A stretch of DNA of 64,000 nt from Planctomycetota bacterium (GCA_019456225.1 VRUI01000004.1:47049-111048); one strand, 5' to 3'; shown: positions 26,488 to 36,942, counted from the first letter of the stretch. The notes: a model not told the origin generated them from the sequence alone. Program-made: numbers and translations.

Positions 26488-29400
26488 TTATTTTCCTTTT
26501 AGTTTAAAGCGGTAGTTTCCGGAGCCGACGTCGAAGGTGATCCAGTTGGTATCCCGGCGGGCGTCGGTGATTCCTTCGACACCATTGATATAGAAATCGT
26601 TTTTCCAAATGCCCTTGCCGCCCTCGGTAATTGTAAACTCATCAAGGCCGAGCGTGGGCAGACTCACTTTGGCTGTCGAGTTGACGGGAATCTCGATCTC
26701 CAGCACGAACGAATTCTTCGTTCGCTTCCAGCTCGACGAGACAATACCCCTGACGGTCTTGATCGAGGCCTCGGCGTCCTTCAAGTCTCCCAGCGGATGG
26801 GGCTTGATATGGAAATGGCGGTATCCGAGCCCGAATTTCCGGGTTCCATAATAATTCGGTTCCTGAATCCCGGCGATACTCTCGTAGAAGAGCCTGCCGA
26901 CACCAGCGAGCATAGTCATGCTCTCTTCTGTGTTATAGATGAAATTATTCCATTCTTTCACCGTCGCGGCTCGACTCCAGCCTTCCCACACCGTGGTCGC
27001 GCCCTGGTCGATCATGTATCCCCAGCCGGGAAACTCCTTGTTATTGACCGCGTCATACACAATCTCACCAAGACCGCTGTCGACCAGCGACTCCATAAAG
27101 CCAGGCAGGCCAACGTGTCCGACTCGCAACTTGCCGTCATCGCCCTCGGTGATTGTTTGGGCGATGTTCTCGATAAGCTGCTTTCTGTGCTTGGGGGGCA
27201 CGATATCGAGAGCAAGCGCGATAATCTCCGACGTTTGCGACTTGGTTGCATAGTGACCCGTCTTAGGATCTAACCACTTTTTGTTAATCACAGCCCGTAT
27301 CTCCTGGGCCAGTTTCCGGTAATGTTTCTCTTGCTTGTTATTTCCCAGAACCTGGAACATGTTGGCCAGCGTCCGCGTGTTGTGGTAGTAGAAACAGGTC
27401 CAGATGAAATCCTTGGGAGTTTCCTTGCTTCTGAATTCAAATTTCCCGACTTCTCGACTGGGCAGCATATGTTCGCCGAGCCAACCTTTAGTGACGATGT
27501 GATTATCCTCGACCAACTTCCGTCCGATGAAGTCGACCCAGGCCTTGACCCTGTCGCAATGATGTTCGACCAGACGTTTGTCGCCGTGGCATTGGTACAG
27601 ATACCATACGAGCATCGGATAAGCGGCGTTCTGGGACACGTCACTCGACCGGGTCATCCCGGGTAGCCGGGGAACGATATCCGAAAGGTCGCCGTCGTCG
27701 GACCCGGCCAGGGCAATGCCGCGTGCTTTTTCGGTCCACATGTTTGGCATGTGCTTGCAAACCGACAGGGTTCCGAAATAGCTTGCCGGCTCGTTGTAAA
27801 ATATCGGCTCCCGGTGCAGGCCGTCGAGAACGAAGCCCTTGAATGCCACCTTGAGCGTCTGCTGGATGTTGCCGTGAATCTGATTGAGAAGATCATTGGA
27901 ACAGTTGAAGCTGCCGTGCATATCGACATCGCTGTAGACTTCCCGACCCTGCAGAGTTTCGAGTGTCGGTTTTCCTTCGAGCCCCTCCACACGCACGAAG
28001 CGGACAGAGTGAAACGTGAAACGCGGTTCATACGTTTCACCTTCGGAATCGCCTTTGAGGATATAGGTATCCTTCTCGCCCTCCGTATTCCAGCCCGCGG
28101 GTGTCGACTCATAGTGGATCGTGATCTTAGCGCCGGCTTTGCCCTTGGTTTTCAGAAGCACCCAGCCGCTAAAAAAACGGTCAAATTCAAACAACCAGCC
28201 GCCGTCTTTGTGTTCGGTGATTTTGATCGGCTGAAAAGTGTTCTGGACCTTCATAGGCGGGACAAGCTGACTTCTCAACTTGCCTTCGGGTGCCGGACGA
28301 ACCGCGGCATTGCCCCATTGACGATCATCATAGGCGGCTGTGTTCCAATCCGGCTTTTCGAGCCGGGCGTCATACGTTTCGCCGGTGACGAGTTGGTTTG
28401 ATCCTATCGCTCCGGTGGATGCCTTCCAGGTTTCGTCCGTTAGTAGTTGCTTCTCCGTACCGTCGTTATAGGTCACCGTCATCTGCAAGAGGGCTCGAGG
28501 CCCATATCCCCAGGGCCCACCCTTTTCCCACGGCATTACGCGGGCAGCGCTATACCAACCGTTACCCAGCATCATGCCGACCGCGTTGTCGCCCGACTTG
28601 ACGAAACTCGTGACGTCGTAGGTGCGATATAAGACCTCCTGGGAATAATCCGTCAGATTGGGTGAAAGCACATCGTCGGAAACCTTCCTGCCGTTGATAT
28701 ACAGTTCGCTCCAGCCGAGGCCCGAGACGTGGACCCTCGCTTGCCGGACCTTCCTGGTCAGAGCGAACTCTTTCCGTAGAAGCGGTGAGGGGGCGTTGGC
28801 GATGGCCTTTGACGCGAAGCGTCGATTGACTTTGTCAACGGCAGGGAACTTCGGGGATTTCCCGGCATCGTAAACCCTGAACTCGACGATGCCGGTCGAA
28901 GCTGCGGCGGAGTCAAATTCCAGTTTGAGTTTTGAAGTGATGATCTCGTCGAAAGTGGTTGTGTTATACCGATCGCCTTCGGCGCCGAGGCCGACGGGGT
29001 TTTTGACCGGAACGAACGCCTTACCGTCCCAGTAGAGAAGTCGCGAGGCCTTAGGAAACAGGATGCCCGCGCCGTCGCTGAACCAATAGACATCGATACT
29101 GTCGGTGTGGATCGGTTTGCTCCATTCGTATTGAACCCATTGGGTCCCTTTCTGAGGCCAGTTGCCGTATGCGCCGTAGCGTTTGTTACGCGAATTGACC
29201 GGTTTGAAGCCGTCATTGATTGCTTCAAGAGTCTCATGCCCCGAGACAAAGGATGTTGATGGCTTTGCTGCCAACGCGACATTGACCTTGCCGGGCTTTG
29301 CAGCATCGAGAAGTTCAGCAGGAGGTCGTGGTGGCGCCACCCCGATCCATTGCCCCTTCCAGTCGCTTTGATCCAGAAGCCCCATTTCAAAGCGGGCCGG

Positions 29401-29805
29401 CTGGCTCCACTTCGATGCCTTGCCCTCTTTATCCCAGACCCGGACCTTCCAATAGCACTTTTCGCCGCTGGCTAGCGCCTTGCCGCGATAGTCGACGTTC
29501 ACCGACTGGTCGGAGGCCACTTTGCCGCTGTCCCACTTGTCGCCGACATCGTCTTTGAGCTTCTTCTCACTGCCAGCGACCAGAATCTGATAGGCCGACT
29601 GCGCCTGCCCGCGGGCATCCGACTTCAATACCCAGCCGAATCTCGGTTGGACCGAGTCGACACCCAGCGGATTGACTGCATACTCACATGTCAGCCCCAA
29701 GGCAGTAATATCGCCGGCCCCCTGCCCCAACGACAAACAACTACTCAAGGCCAGAAGGGGCAAGAGAAAACTCAGACCAGCTACGTTTCGTTTTAGGATG
29801 TTCAT
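26488..29805 (-). CDS. Secreted GH78 alpha-L-rhamnosidase with discoidin-like insert
   Basis: This 1105-residue protein has a signal with a lipobox-like LSSC (Cys23), so it may be a lipoprotein. After the N-terminal Ig-like GH78 domain ('TCEYAVNPLGVDSVQPRFGW', ~38-57) comes an inserted discoidin-like domain (~175-305, 'WVQYEWSKPIHTDSIDVYWF'). Next are the GH78 N-terminal sandwich ('LGWSELYINGRKVSDDVL') and the catalytic (alpha/alpha)6 barrel. The barrel has 'LDGLHREPIFYNEPASYF' at the acid position, where most GH78 enzymes read 'DxPxRxERLGWxGD', so this is a divergent branch. 'TTVWEGWSRAATVKEWNNF' is the second conserved block. It hydrolyses terminal alpha-L-rhamnose and so widens the substrate range beyond arabinan. 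It is 89 bp upstream of the GH146-type gene, same strand. Confidence 0.9.
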   Translation of the reverse strand: MNILKRNVAGLSFLLPLLALSSCLSLGQGAGDITALGLTCEYAVNPLGVDSVQPRFGWVLKSDARGQAQSAYQILVAGSEKKLKDDVGDKWDSGKVASDQSVNVDYRGKALASGEKCYWKVRVWDKEGKASKWSQPARFEMGLLDQSDWKGQWIGVAPPRPPAELLDAAKPGKVNVALAAKPSTSFVSGHETLEAINDGFKPVNSRNKRYGAYGNWPQKGTQWVQYEWSKPIHTDSIDVYWFSDGAGILFPKASRLLYWDGKAFVPVKNPVGLGAEGDRYNTTTFDEIITSKLKLEFDSAAASTGIVEFRVYDAGKSPKFPAVDKVNRRFASKAIANAPSPLLRKEFALTRKVRQARVHVSGLGWSELYINGRKVSDDVLSPNLTDYSQEVLYRTYDVTSFVKSGDNAVGMMLGNGWYSAARVMPWEKGGPWGYGPRALLQMTVTYNDGTEKQLLTDETWKASTGAIGSNQLVTGETYDARLEKPDWNTAAYDDRQWGNAAVRPAPEGKLRSQLVPPMKVQNTFQPIKITEHKDGGWLFEFDRFFSGWVLLKTKGKAGAKITIHYESTPAGWNTEGEKDTYILKGDSEGETYEPRFTFHSVRFVRVEGLEGKPTLETLQGREVYSDVDMHGSFNCSNDLLNQIHGNIQQTLKVAFKGFVLDGLHREPIFYNEPASYFGTLSVCKHMPNMWTEKARGIALAGSDDGDLSDIVPRLPGMTRSSDVSQNAAYPMLVWYLYQCHGDKRLVEHHCDRVKAWVDFIGRKLVEDNHIVTKGWLGEHMLPSREVGKFEFRSKETPKDFIWTCFYYHNTRTLANMFQVLGNNKQEKHYRKLAQEIRAVINKKWLDPKTGHYATKSQTSEIIALALDIVPPKHRKQLIENIAQTITEGDDGKLRVGHVGLPGFMESLVDSGLGEIVYDAVNNKEFPGWGYMIDQGATTVWEGWSRAATVKEWNNFIYNTEESMTMLAGVGRLFYESIAGIQEPNYYGTRKFGLGYRHFHIKPHPLGDLKDAEASIKTVRGIVSSSWKRTKNSFVLEIEIPVNSTAKVSLPTLGLDEFTITEGGKGIWKNDFYINGVEGITDARRDTNWITFDVGSGNYRFKLKGK

Positions 29806-29873
29806 GTTATTATCTCAGTATGTATTGTTAATGATATTCTGGAATATGGATCAACATTACTAATCATTTTGCC

Positions 29874-32384
29874 TTACTCCATCGTTGGAGGTACAACCTT
29901 GCCTGCCGCCTGTTGTTCTGTATTATTATACGAACCGTAGAAGTCGCTATTGCTGTCGAGCCACAGCGTAATGCGGTGCATCTGCTCATTGCTGAGCTTC
30001 ACATCGTGATGGCCCTTCTTAAGCATATTATAGAGCCTCGACTGAATCGCACCGAATTTACCTGGTGTCGTCCTGGGGGTTGTAAAAACGGCATTATCCC
30101 AGAAGAACGCATATTCACGAAGATTCCTGTAAGAACTCGGCCAGTTGCGGTCATGAGGATACTTGCTGACTATCCTTTCAGTACCGTCTCTTTCTTTTCG
30201 GACAATCGTCTGAGCATCACCGTCTATACGAAGATCGGGGCATTTCTTATTACCCTTTTTGATATTGGCTGTATGGCATCCGGCACATTTTTCATCAAGG
30301 ATCGGTTGAACAAGTATCGGAAAACTGAACGGCCTGGTGCCGGCAACTTCCGGTTTGATCTTCGATGGGCTCCTTCGAAGTGCGGTAGGAAAGACTTTCA
30401 TTGGTTTTGGAGCGGCATTTCTGGGCTCATGACAACCGTTACAAGTAAGATTCTCACCTGGAGCAACCCATGTCGCCGAACGCATCGACTGAACCGCAAG
30501 GCCTTCTTCGTTAAGGGCCTGGAAATACACCGGTATGCCAACCGGCATCTCGAAATACGCACTGCCGTCTTCATCGACCGGAACCGTACCAAGAATCGCA
30601 CGTGCACCCTTCTGGCTGCCGAACCCGATACGCGGATTGTCGGCACGTGGCGTAGTCTTCGGTAAAAGCTGAATGATCCTCAGTGATGTGATCTTTGTGC
30701 CTTCGGGCATGGGGAACTTGGAGTTATAAACATTCATAAGACCGACAGTCCCTGTCTTTGGAAGTTTTTCCTTTGGCGTCTGGGGTAATTTTTTACCATC
30801 AACCGGAGGTAAACCGACAAGCGTCTGATGCGGAATAACCGGCGGCTTCTTGCGAGCTCGCAGAGGTATAGGGTCAAGAGCCGAAAACGAACTGTCGCGA
30901 TAAATAAGCTCACGGTTACCGAACGAGTCGATCAGGTAAACACCATAGTTATGATCTTCGTGCTTAGAGCCGGAAACACCGTCATTTCCTGTCGAACTGT
31001 AAACACAAAGATAAAAGTCCTCGCTTAGCGGCCACGGAGAAGCGAACATGCCTTCGCCTCGGTGAACCCCATACTCCGATTCCGGAAAAAGCTGCTCCGG
31101 CGTAACACGCTTAAGCATCGCCATCTTATCGTCATCCGGTATGGAAGGATCCATCTGGACAATCGGACCATATGCCTGAGTATGGTGCCCCGAAGCGGTA
31201 AAGACATACTTGCCGCTACCAGGGATAGCACGAATCTGCATCTCCATGTGAGGCCTCTGGCCGGCATTACTGGCATAGTTGCCCTGGATAGCACGAGGGT
31301 CGCGACCATCCGGAGTGGTAATCCACGGATGATGAGCCTGATTAAAACCGCGGTCAACATAATCCCAACGCGTATAAATGATCAAGCCATTGTTATCAAC
31401 ACTTGGATGCCATTCATTAGTCTCATGCGGGCTGATTAACGTAATATCGCTGCCGTCTTCATGCATCGTATGCAAAGTAAAGCTCGGAACCGGGCGACCG
31501 TGACACCTGCCGAATCCGCCACGCCGCTCGGACATAAATGCGATCCGACCGTTAGGCAGAAAACACGAATGAAGATCATTCTCATCGCCGTCGGTGAGTT
31601 GAACAAGCTTTGATCCGTCAGCATTGATCTTGAAAATATGGTATGTCGTCTGCTGGGTCCACTTATAAAGATCCTTTTTCGCCTCGGTAAAAGAAAATAG
31701 AATTTCCTCGCCGTCAAAACTCAGATCAGGCGAAAGAAAACCGCCTTTTAAGACCTGTCCGGCATATCGACCGTTTTCGCACTTGGTATTGCCCGTAAGG
31801 TCCTTAAGAACAGGCGATTTGCTCAGTGCGTTTTTAAGCACAAATATCCCGCCGCCCGACTTGGCATGAAATCCGAAATACTGGTCACACATATGGTTAC
31901 CCCTCATTTCGGGCCAGGGGTTTATCTCGCGTTTGGCAAACATGATATTCTTAAAATCAATAAGCGGATTGGAAAAAGCGATCTTACGGCGAAGCGAACA
32001 GAGACGAACATACAGACTGTAACGCTTTTCCTTGTCGTCAACAGGAACAGACTTCGTCTTTGAAATAAGCCTGTCAAGTTTCTTGCCGTAACCGGACAGG
32101 TCACCAACGGCGTTAATCGTAAGAATATTATCGAGCAAAGCCCTGGTACGCCTGGCCACAATATCAACCGGATCCCGGTCGCTCGCAAGGATAGTAGAAT
32201 CCTTACGCAAAGCCGTCGACGTCGTCCGGTTGAATATTTGCTTGTTCTTCATATCCTTTTCAAGACGAGTAAACTGCGATTTCAACTCTGCATCGACATC
32301 CATTTTATAAGGCTCTGCCGCGATAGCCAAAACCCCAAACACACAAAGACTGATAACTGCCAAAGCATAACTCTTGATTTTCAT
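29874..32384 (-). CDS. Secreted dihaem beta-propeller protein resembling hydrazine synthase alpha subunit
   Basis: This 836-residue protein uses the ATG at 32384 (AAGGA 9 bases upstream), because a signal peptide (MKIKSYALAVISLCVFGVLA) begins there; a longer in-frame start at 32462 has no such support. About 200-560 is a PD40/WD40-like propeller ('INADGSKLVQLTDGDENDLH', 'GRIAFMSERRGGFGRCHGRP'). The C-terminal part carries two c-type haem motifs, C648-N-G-C-H652 and C700-A-G-C-H704. This layout matches the HZS-alpha-like family common in Planctomycetes, few of which make hydrazine; no HZS beta or gamma subunit is present here. It is likely a periplasmic redox protein or oxidase acting on a sugar or an amine. 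It sits 68 bp before the GH78 gene on the same strand. Confidence 0.75.
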   Translation of the reverse strand: MKIKSYALAVISLCVFGVLAIAAEPYKMDVDAELKSQFTRLEKDMKNKQIFNRTTSTALRKDSTILASDRDPVDIVARRTRALLDNILTINAVGDLSGYGKKLDRLISKTKSVPVDDKEKRYSLYVRLCSLRRKIAFSNPLIDFKNIMFAKREINPWPEMRGNHMCDQYFGFHAKSGGGIFVLKNALSKSPVLKDLTGNTKCENGRYAGQVLKGGFLSPDLSFDGEEILFSFTEAKKDLYKWTQQTTYHIFKINADGSKLVQLTDGDENDLHSCFLPNGRIAFMSERRGGFGRCHGRPVPSFTLHTMHEDGSDITLISPHETNEWHPSVDNNGLIIYTRWDYVDRGFNQAHHPWITTPDGRDPRAIQGNYASNAGQRPHMEMQIRAIPGSGKYVFTASGHHTQAYGPIVQMDPSIPDDDKMAMLKRVTPEQLFPESEYGVHRGEGMFASPWPLSEDFYLCVYSSTGNDGVSGSKHEDHNYGVYLIDSFGNRELIYRDSSFSALDPIPLRARKKPPVIPHQTLVGLPPVDGKKLPQTPKEKLPKTGTVGLMNVYNSKFPMPEGTKITSLRIIQLLPKTTPRADNPRIGFGSQKGARAILGTVPVDEDGSAYFEMPVGIPVYFQALNEEGLAVQSMRSATWVAPGENLTCNGCHEPRNAAPKPMKVFPTALRRSPSKIKPEVAGTRPFSFPILVQPILDEKCAGCHTANIKKGNKKCPDLRIDGDAQTIVRKERDGTERIVSKYPHDRNWPSSYRNLREYAFFWDNAVFTTPRTTPGKFGAIQSRLYNMLKKGHHDVKLSNEQMHRITLWLDSNSDFYGSYNNTEQQAAGKVVPPTME

Positions 32385-32709
32385 TATTGAATCCTTATGT
32401 CTAAAAAAATCTCTTAACGCTTTTCTGCAAAATAATAGGGTTGGATAATTAATATTAAACAAAGAAAAGCTTAATCAAGGCTAGAGTCTGGTAAGAGCAA
32501 AACACACCGCAATTCAGAAAATAAAATACCATTCTACCAAAAAGATATAGTGGGCAGGGCTCACCCTAAGCAATGAAAAGTCAGGCTATCTTCTTTTTTG
32601 TACTACCTTGAATATCTTCACATGGGTAGCCTTCTATTGTACATCCGATACAAAACAGTACTATTAAATTGACCCCATAAATATTAAAAAGTTTTAGTTT
32701 TATTTGCGA
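32385..32709. other. Intergenic region, no gene seen
   Basis: These 325 bp lie between the prepilin gene and the dihaem gene on the same strand. I see no open frame with a ribosome site, no clear terminator and no operator half-site. Confidence 0.5.
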
Positions 32710-33564
32710 TTACCTGTCAGCCCTGGGAATATGCCTGGAGAAATATAGGAAGTCCTCAGTGTCTGAATGCGCCGGCGTCGGTGCATCCGGGATAGCTTCA
32801 CTTCCAAGCCAATCAAGTGTTTCTTTACTTCTCCATTTATACTTATCGACATGGCCATCTGCGTACGCCAGAGAAACTCCTTTTGAATGCCAGTTGGCCG
32901 GCGGTTCAGCCCAATTGTTACCGATCAGGTTGATCACCCAAGCCCCCTTATTCCATGTATAAGCCGTACCGGCTTTACGCTGAGCCTCAACAATGACAAA
33001 TTTGTCACTCGGCGATCTAATTTCATTCATTTTGTGTACCTGGTGATCAAGGTTTGTTCCGGCATGTGCATTTCGAATAGTTGCAATCATTGAATAGCTT
33101 CGAAAACCTACTTTATTTCTAGATGCACGTCTATCTGCTGGGCAATGATATGAATCTATATCTTTAACATATGGCCACATTTTCCCTTCTTTGATGCCAT
33201 TTTGTTCGTACTCAATCGAAGCATTATTAGCCAACTGATCATTCATTGCACCGGAAGAACCATAACTCAATGGGCCATAGACCCAGGCATCATAAGCAAA
33301 AGCAGCTTGAAGTGTATTCGGTCTAGTTCCATTTGCCCAAGAACGAGCCCAAGTGTACGCGGACAAAAGAGCTCCATTATTTTCTGATTGATACATGTAG
33401 AACCCAAGAGACAATGTTTTCAAATTTGCCAAACAGGGAATCTGTGCTGCCTGCTCTTTCACTTTATTAAAAGCCGGCATGAGTATTGCCAACAACAATG
33501 CGATAATAGCAATAACCACAAGTAGTTCGATTAGTGTAAACGCTTTTTCTTTTCGAGGCGTCAT
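32710..33564 (-). CDS. Type II/IV prepilin-like protein with DUF1559-like C-terminus
   Basis: This 284-residue protein has the N-methylation/cleavage signal 'EKAFTLIELLVVIAIIALLL' at residues 6-25. The residue before the Phe is Ala rather than Gly, which prepilin peptidase usually tolerates less well. The C-terminal domain contains 'YHCPADRRA' near 138 and 'LAYADGHVDKYKW' near 233, the 'H-x-DG' style of DUF1559-type pseudopilins that planctomycetes and relatives carry in very many copies. The role is likely a structural pseudopilin or cell-surface protein tied to secretion or substrate attachment. AAGGAG precedes the ATG. An exact consensus regulator half-site lies 111 bp upstream (33675-33688). 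Confidence 0.85.
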   Translation of the reverse strand: MTPRKEKAFTLIELLVVIAIIALLLAILMPAFNKVKEQAAQIPCLANLKTLSLGFYMYQSENNGALLSAYTWARSWANGTRPNTLQAAFAYDAWVYGPLSYGSSGAMNDQLANNASIEYEQNGIKEGKMWPYVKDIDSYHCPADRRASRNKVGFRSYSMIATIRNAHAGTNLDHQVHKMNEIRSPSDKFVIVEAQRKAGTAYTWNKGAWVINLIGNNWAEPPANWHSKGVSLAYADGHVDKYKWRSKETLDWLGSEAIPDAPTPAHSDTEDFLYFSRHIPRADR

Positions 33565-34195
33565 TTTATTGCTCCTTAATCTGAAATTTCACATATAACC
33601 TTATATATCTTAGCTCAGCTACGCCGCTAAGCCTCTTTTCCAATATAATACCAGATTGATCTCAAAAAGTCAAAACCATTTTGCGACACAATCACTATTA
33701 AAGTCAATTTTGGCAAATATATGGCATATACTATCAAAATTCAGTTCATTTGTCACGGCTTACCTGGGAAATCCGGGCTTAATTGACATTTTCAATATAA
33801 CATCGTATATTCCATCTCATTCTGTTGCAGGTGCAATATCTGCATTCTAAGACCACTTCTCTTTATTCCGACACAAACTATCCATCCAACCACTCTAAAT
33901 CCCTGTTTTAGTAAGGTGTCAAAACCTATCTGGACCATTATACCGACATCCAACTGCCTGAAAAAGAACAAAACCAAACAGTTCCAACAGCCAGACATCT
34001 CTAAATTATAACTTTATACAGATTTCCCATGGTCACTACGGACCTTCTCTGCACATATCTAAGTGCTTGATTTCTCAAGGATTATCTGTTATTGTGTAAG
34101 CATAATTTCAAGGAGCTATATATATTTGGACCCCACGCGCTGGCGTCAATATTTTCTACTACTTTGGTATGTATTATTGGCCATTTGAAACACGA
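33565..34195. other. 631-bp intergenic region
   Basis: AT-rich, with no open frame that has a ribosome site and no tRNA. Its one notable element is the half-site at 33675-33688. Confidence 0.5.
33675..33688 (+). promoter_or_regulatory. Single consensus regulator half-site
   Basis: ACCATTTTGCGACA is the exact consensus of the half-sites at 19343-19377, 19696-19730 and 50403-50437. The partner half-site expected 21 bp upstream is not recognisable, so binding would be weaker or depend on another protein. Confidence 0.4.
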
Positions 34196-36661
34196 TCACT
34201 CAACGCTCCACTCATGCAATCCTACAGAATATCTCTCATGCGAGTGAATTTCGAGCCTCATAGCATCGGTGGTTATCGGTATAAATTTCACGCTGTGTTC
34301 CATATCCTTATCGACAGTATATGGGTCAAGCTTCTGCACAGGCTTCCACTTATCTCCGTCTTTGTACAGCACTTTCCACGATAGAGGCACTTTTACCTCG
34401 CCATTTGGGACATCTTCGAACCAGTACACCCTTACTTGCGATACTGCCTCTTTCTTATCAAAATCATACTGCACCCATTCCTTAGTATTTTTATGCGGCC
34501 ACCAGTGCAAAAATCCCGCCGAAGGATCGTTAGATTTCTTCGGGTTGTACTGGTCGCTAAGCAGATCAAGTCTGCCCTTACTCCCTTTTGATGTCGATAT
34601 TTTTGCCCGTACCGCAATGGTCTTGGCAGGTGCCGGAATAGTCGCATTAACATTTCGTGCAACCCATACGGTCATAGGCGATCTTCCGCGATGCGCCCAG
34701 GCGTAGTATGGTATAGCCGTAAACTCACGTTGACCGGATTTGATGATCTGGCCTTCAGGTGTCCTTTGCATCGAAGCGGCTGTGCCCTTAACCGTAATCA
34801 CCCCGCCAAGCAGGTTGCTTTTTTTTACAGTCTTTAATTCAACATCATCTTCGAGTATCAAGCTCAGCACCCTACCGCCTTCCACGTCATGGCCTTCCAG
34901 GCAGTAAACTATTGGGCCGCGTTCGATTGCGACCTTGTCCACATTCGCTTCGACTCGCTTATCACAAAGCACTCTGCGAACTTCCATAGGCATATCCAAC
35001 TCGATGACGTCGCCGTGTTTCCACTTATTAGTGACAGCAACATATCCGTCATGCAGTCTGATCGGCATGGTTTTGCCTCTTACTTTAAGCCTTACCTTAG
35101 CGTCACTTTTTTCAGCATAAGAATAAAGTCCACCCGGCGTCACCTCATTTCTTGCCCACCCCGGTATCCTTAGACGCATCTCAAAAGTTGTCGGCTCTTC
35201 GGGTTCGACTGTGATCCTGACCTTGCCGTCCCATGGAAAATTCGTCTCCTGCTTAACAACGACCTTATTGCCGCCAACTACCATCCTCGCGGTACTGCCC
35301 ATATAAAGATTCACATAAATCTTATTGTCTTTGGTGGCATATGCATACCCTGGAATACTCGGAACGAACCTGACAATATTAGAAGGACAGCATGCACAAC
35401 TGAACCACGGCGATCGGCTGTGGCCGTTCAGTGACGCCAGCGGATTAGGATAAAAGAAACTTTTGCCTTCCAAACTGATTCCAGAAAGAAAACCGTTGTA
35501 GAGGATCCTTTCGACTATGTCCATATATTTGCCCTCGCCGGTCATCAGGAACATCCTGTGATTGAACATAGCATAGGAGATAGCTGCACATGTCTCATTA
35601 TAGGCGGTAAGATTCGGCAGTTCGTAATTTTTCGCGAACGCTTCGCCACGTCTGGTTGCCCCAATACCTGCGGTTATATAAAGTTTCTTCTCAGCGATAT
35701 TATTCCAAATCTTCTTAATGGCTTGCACATAGCCTGAATCCCCGGTAAGGGCTGCTATATCAGCCATGCCGCAGTACATGTAAGCTGCGCGAACGGCGTG
35801 GCCGACAGCTTCATCTTGCTCGACAACGGGTTTGTGGTCCTGACTATATTCGCCGTAGAGACCACCTTTGCCGTCCAGGCCGCGTTTGCCGTTTTCATTG
35901 CCTCTCTGGTCCAGGAAAAACTTTGCCATCTTAAGATACTTCTGATCGCCTGTAACTCGGTATAAACGCCCAAGGCCGATCTCGATTACCTGGCATCCGG
36001 GCGGGTCATGCCGACCATCCGGGCCGAACACACTGCAAACAAGGTCAGCGTTCTTTATCGCGACATTCAGCAAGGTGCGTTTGCCGGTCGCCTGGAAATG
36101 CGCAACTGCCGCTTCGTACATATGCCCGACATTATAAAGCTCATGTCCGTGAGCAATATCCGACCATCGCTCCTTACCGCCGGGCGGGCTGTACTTGTCA
36201 CTTTGCAGTGTTCTTGCAGTATACAAATAGCCGTCATCTTCCTGGGCAGCTGCGATCTTTACGATCAAATCGTCAAGATACTTTTCAAGCTTAGGGTCCG
36301 GTGCAAGCGCCAAAGTATAAGCTGCGCCTTCGACAACTTTGAAAACATCCGAATCGTTAAAGAATATACCCTCAAACTTCCCATCTACCAGGCCGCCGGC
36401 TTTGGCGAAGTTGCTTATACGCCCCGTTTCTTCGCATTGGCCAAATGCATACGGTAAAGTAACTTTGCGCGATGTCTCCATACGCGGCAGCCAGAACTGG
36501 TCTGTTATATCAACTTCTGTAAACTTAACCGGCGATATCGAGTAGTCCTTTTTAACCTGGGCGGAGGCGTTAAAGGCCGCCGAAAGAACAATCAATACCA
36601 GGCAAATATTTAAGGAACCAGACAACTTTTCAGGCATAAAAGACAATTTAGCAAACTTCAT
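34196..36661 (-). CDS. Secreted GH127 beta-L-arabinofuranosidase with C-terminal discoidin-like domain
   Basis: This 821-residue protein has a signal peptide (to ~35) and a GH127 domain starting 'VKFTEVDITDQFWLPRMETS'. The zinc-thiolate motifs are 'YNETCAAIS' near residue 356 and 'CACCPSN' near 421. The catalytic part ends 'AIPYYAWAHRGRSPMTVWVA' near 667, then a discoidin/F5-8-like domain occupies ~690-821 ('EWVQYDFDKKEAVSQVRVYW'). It resembles the GH127 at 21201-23255 throughout the catalytic part, so the two are paralogues; this one has the extra binding module. It should cleave terminal beta-L-arabinofuranosides outside the cell. AAGGGAG lies 7 bases before the ATG. Confidence 0.92.
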   Translation of the reverse strand: MKFAKLSFMPEKLSGSLNICLVLIVLSAAFNASAQVKKDYSISPVKFTEVDITDQFWLPRMETSRKVTLPYAFGQCEETGRISNFAKAGGLVDGKFEGIFFNDSDVFKVVEGAAYTLALAPDPKLEKYLDDLIVKIAAAQEDDGYLYTARTLQSDKYSPPGGKERWSDIAHGHELYNVGHMYEAAVAHFQATGKRTLLNVAIKNADLVCSVFGPDGRHDPPGCQVIEIGLGRLYRVTGDQKYLKMAKFFLDQRGNENGKRGLDGKGGLYGEYSQDHKPVVEQDEAVGHAVRAAYMYCGMADIAALTGDSGYVQAIKKIWNNIAEKKLYITAGIGATRRGEAFAKNYELPNLTAYNETCAAISYAMFNHRMFLMTGEGKYMDIVERILYNGFLSGISLEGKSFFYPNPLASLNGHSRSPWFSCACCPSNIVRFVPSIPGYAYATKDNKIYVNLYMGSTARMVVGGNKVVVKQETNFPWDGKVRITVEPEEPTTFEMRLRIPGWARNEVTPGGLYSYAEKSDAKVRLKVRGKTMPIRLHDGYVAVTNKWKHGDVIELDMPMEVRRVLCDKRVEANVDKVAIERGPIVYCLEGHDVEGGRVLSLILEDDVELKTVKKSNLLGGVITVKGTAASMQRTPEGQIIKSGQREFTAIPYYAWAHRGRSPMTVWVARNVNATIPAPAKTIAVRAKISTSKGSKGRLDLLSDQYNPKKSNDPSAGFLHWWPHKNTKEWVQYDFDKKEAVSQVRVYWFEDVPNGEVKVPLSWKVLYKDGDKWKPVQKLDPYTVDKDMEHSVKFIPITTDAMRLEIHSHERYSVGLHEWSVE

Positions 36662-36746
36662 AAGTACTCCCTTGGTCTAAATTACCAGCTTTCGCTGGAC
36701 ATCATATGTCAGAGGCGAAATGATAAGGCTATCCATACTATTTTTC

Positions 36747-36940
36747 GTAACCGTTCACGGGAATTTTGAGCGTATTGAGCAACGCACTCAATGTCAAAAT
36801 GCCCATTTTCGACTCGATCAAATACAAATCCCTATGATGAACTATAGCATATTCAAGGTGGTATGTCAATATTTGTCTCAAGCAAAGGCCCTAAATTTGT
36901 CCGATAATAATCGTGTTGGCAAACTTGAGGACGAAACTGA
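36747..36940 (+). mobile_element. IS66-family 5' end remnant
   Basis: It begins GTAACCGTTCACGGGAATTT and matches the element at 4904-5694 (inverted there) through the transposase start codon, up to 'LEDET', then stops. Only ~190 bp of the left end remain. It lies exactly next to a truncated sialidase tail, suggesting IS-mediated deletion. Confidence 0.8.
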
Positions 36941-36942
36941 AA

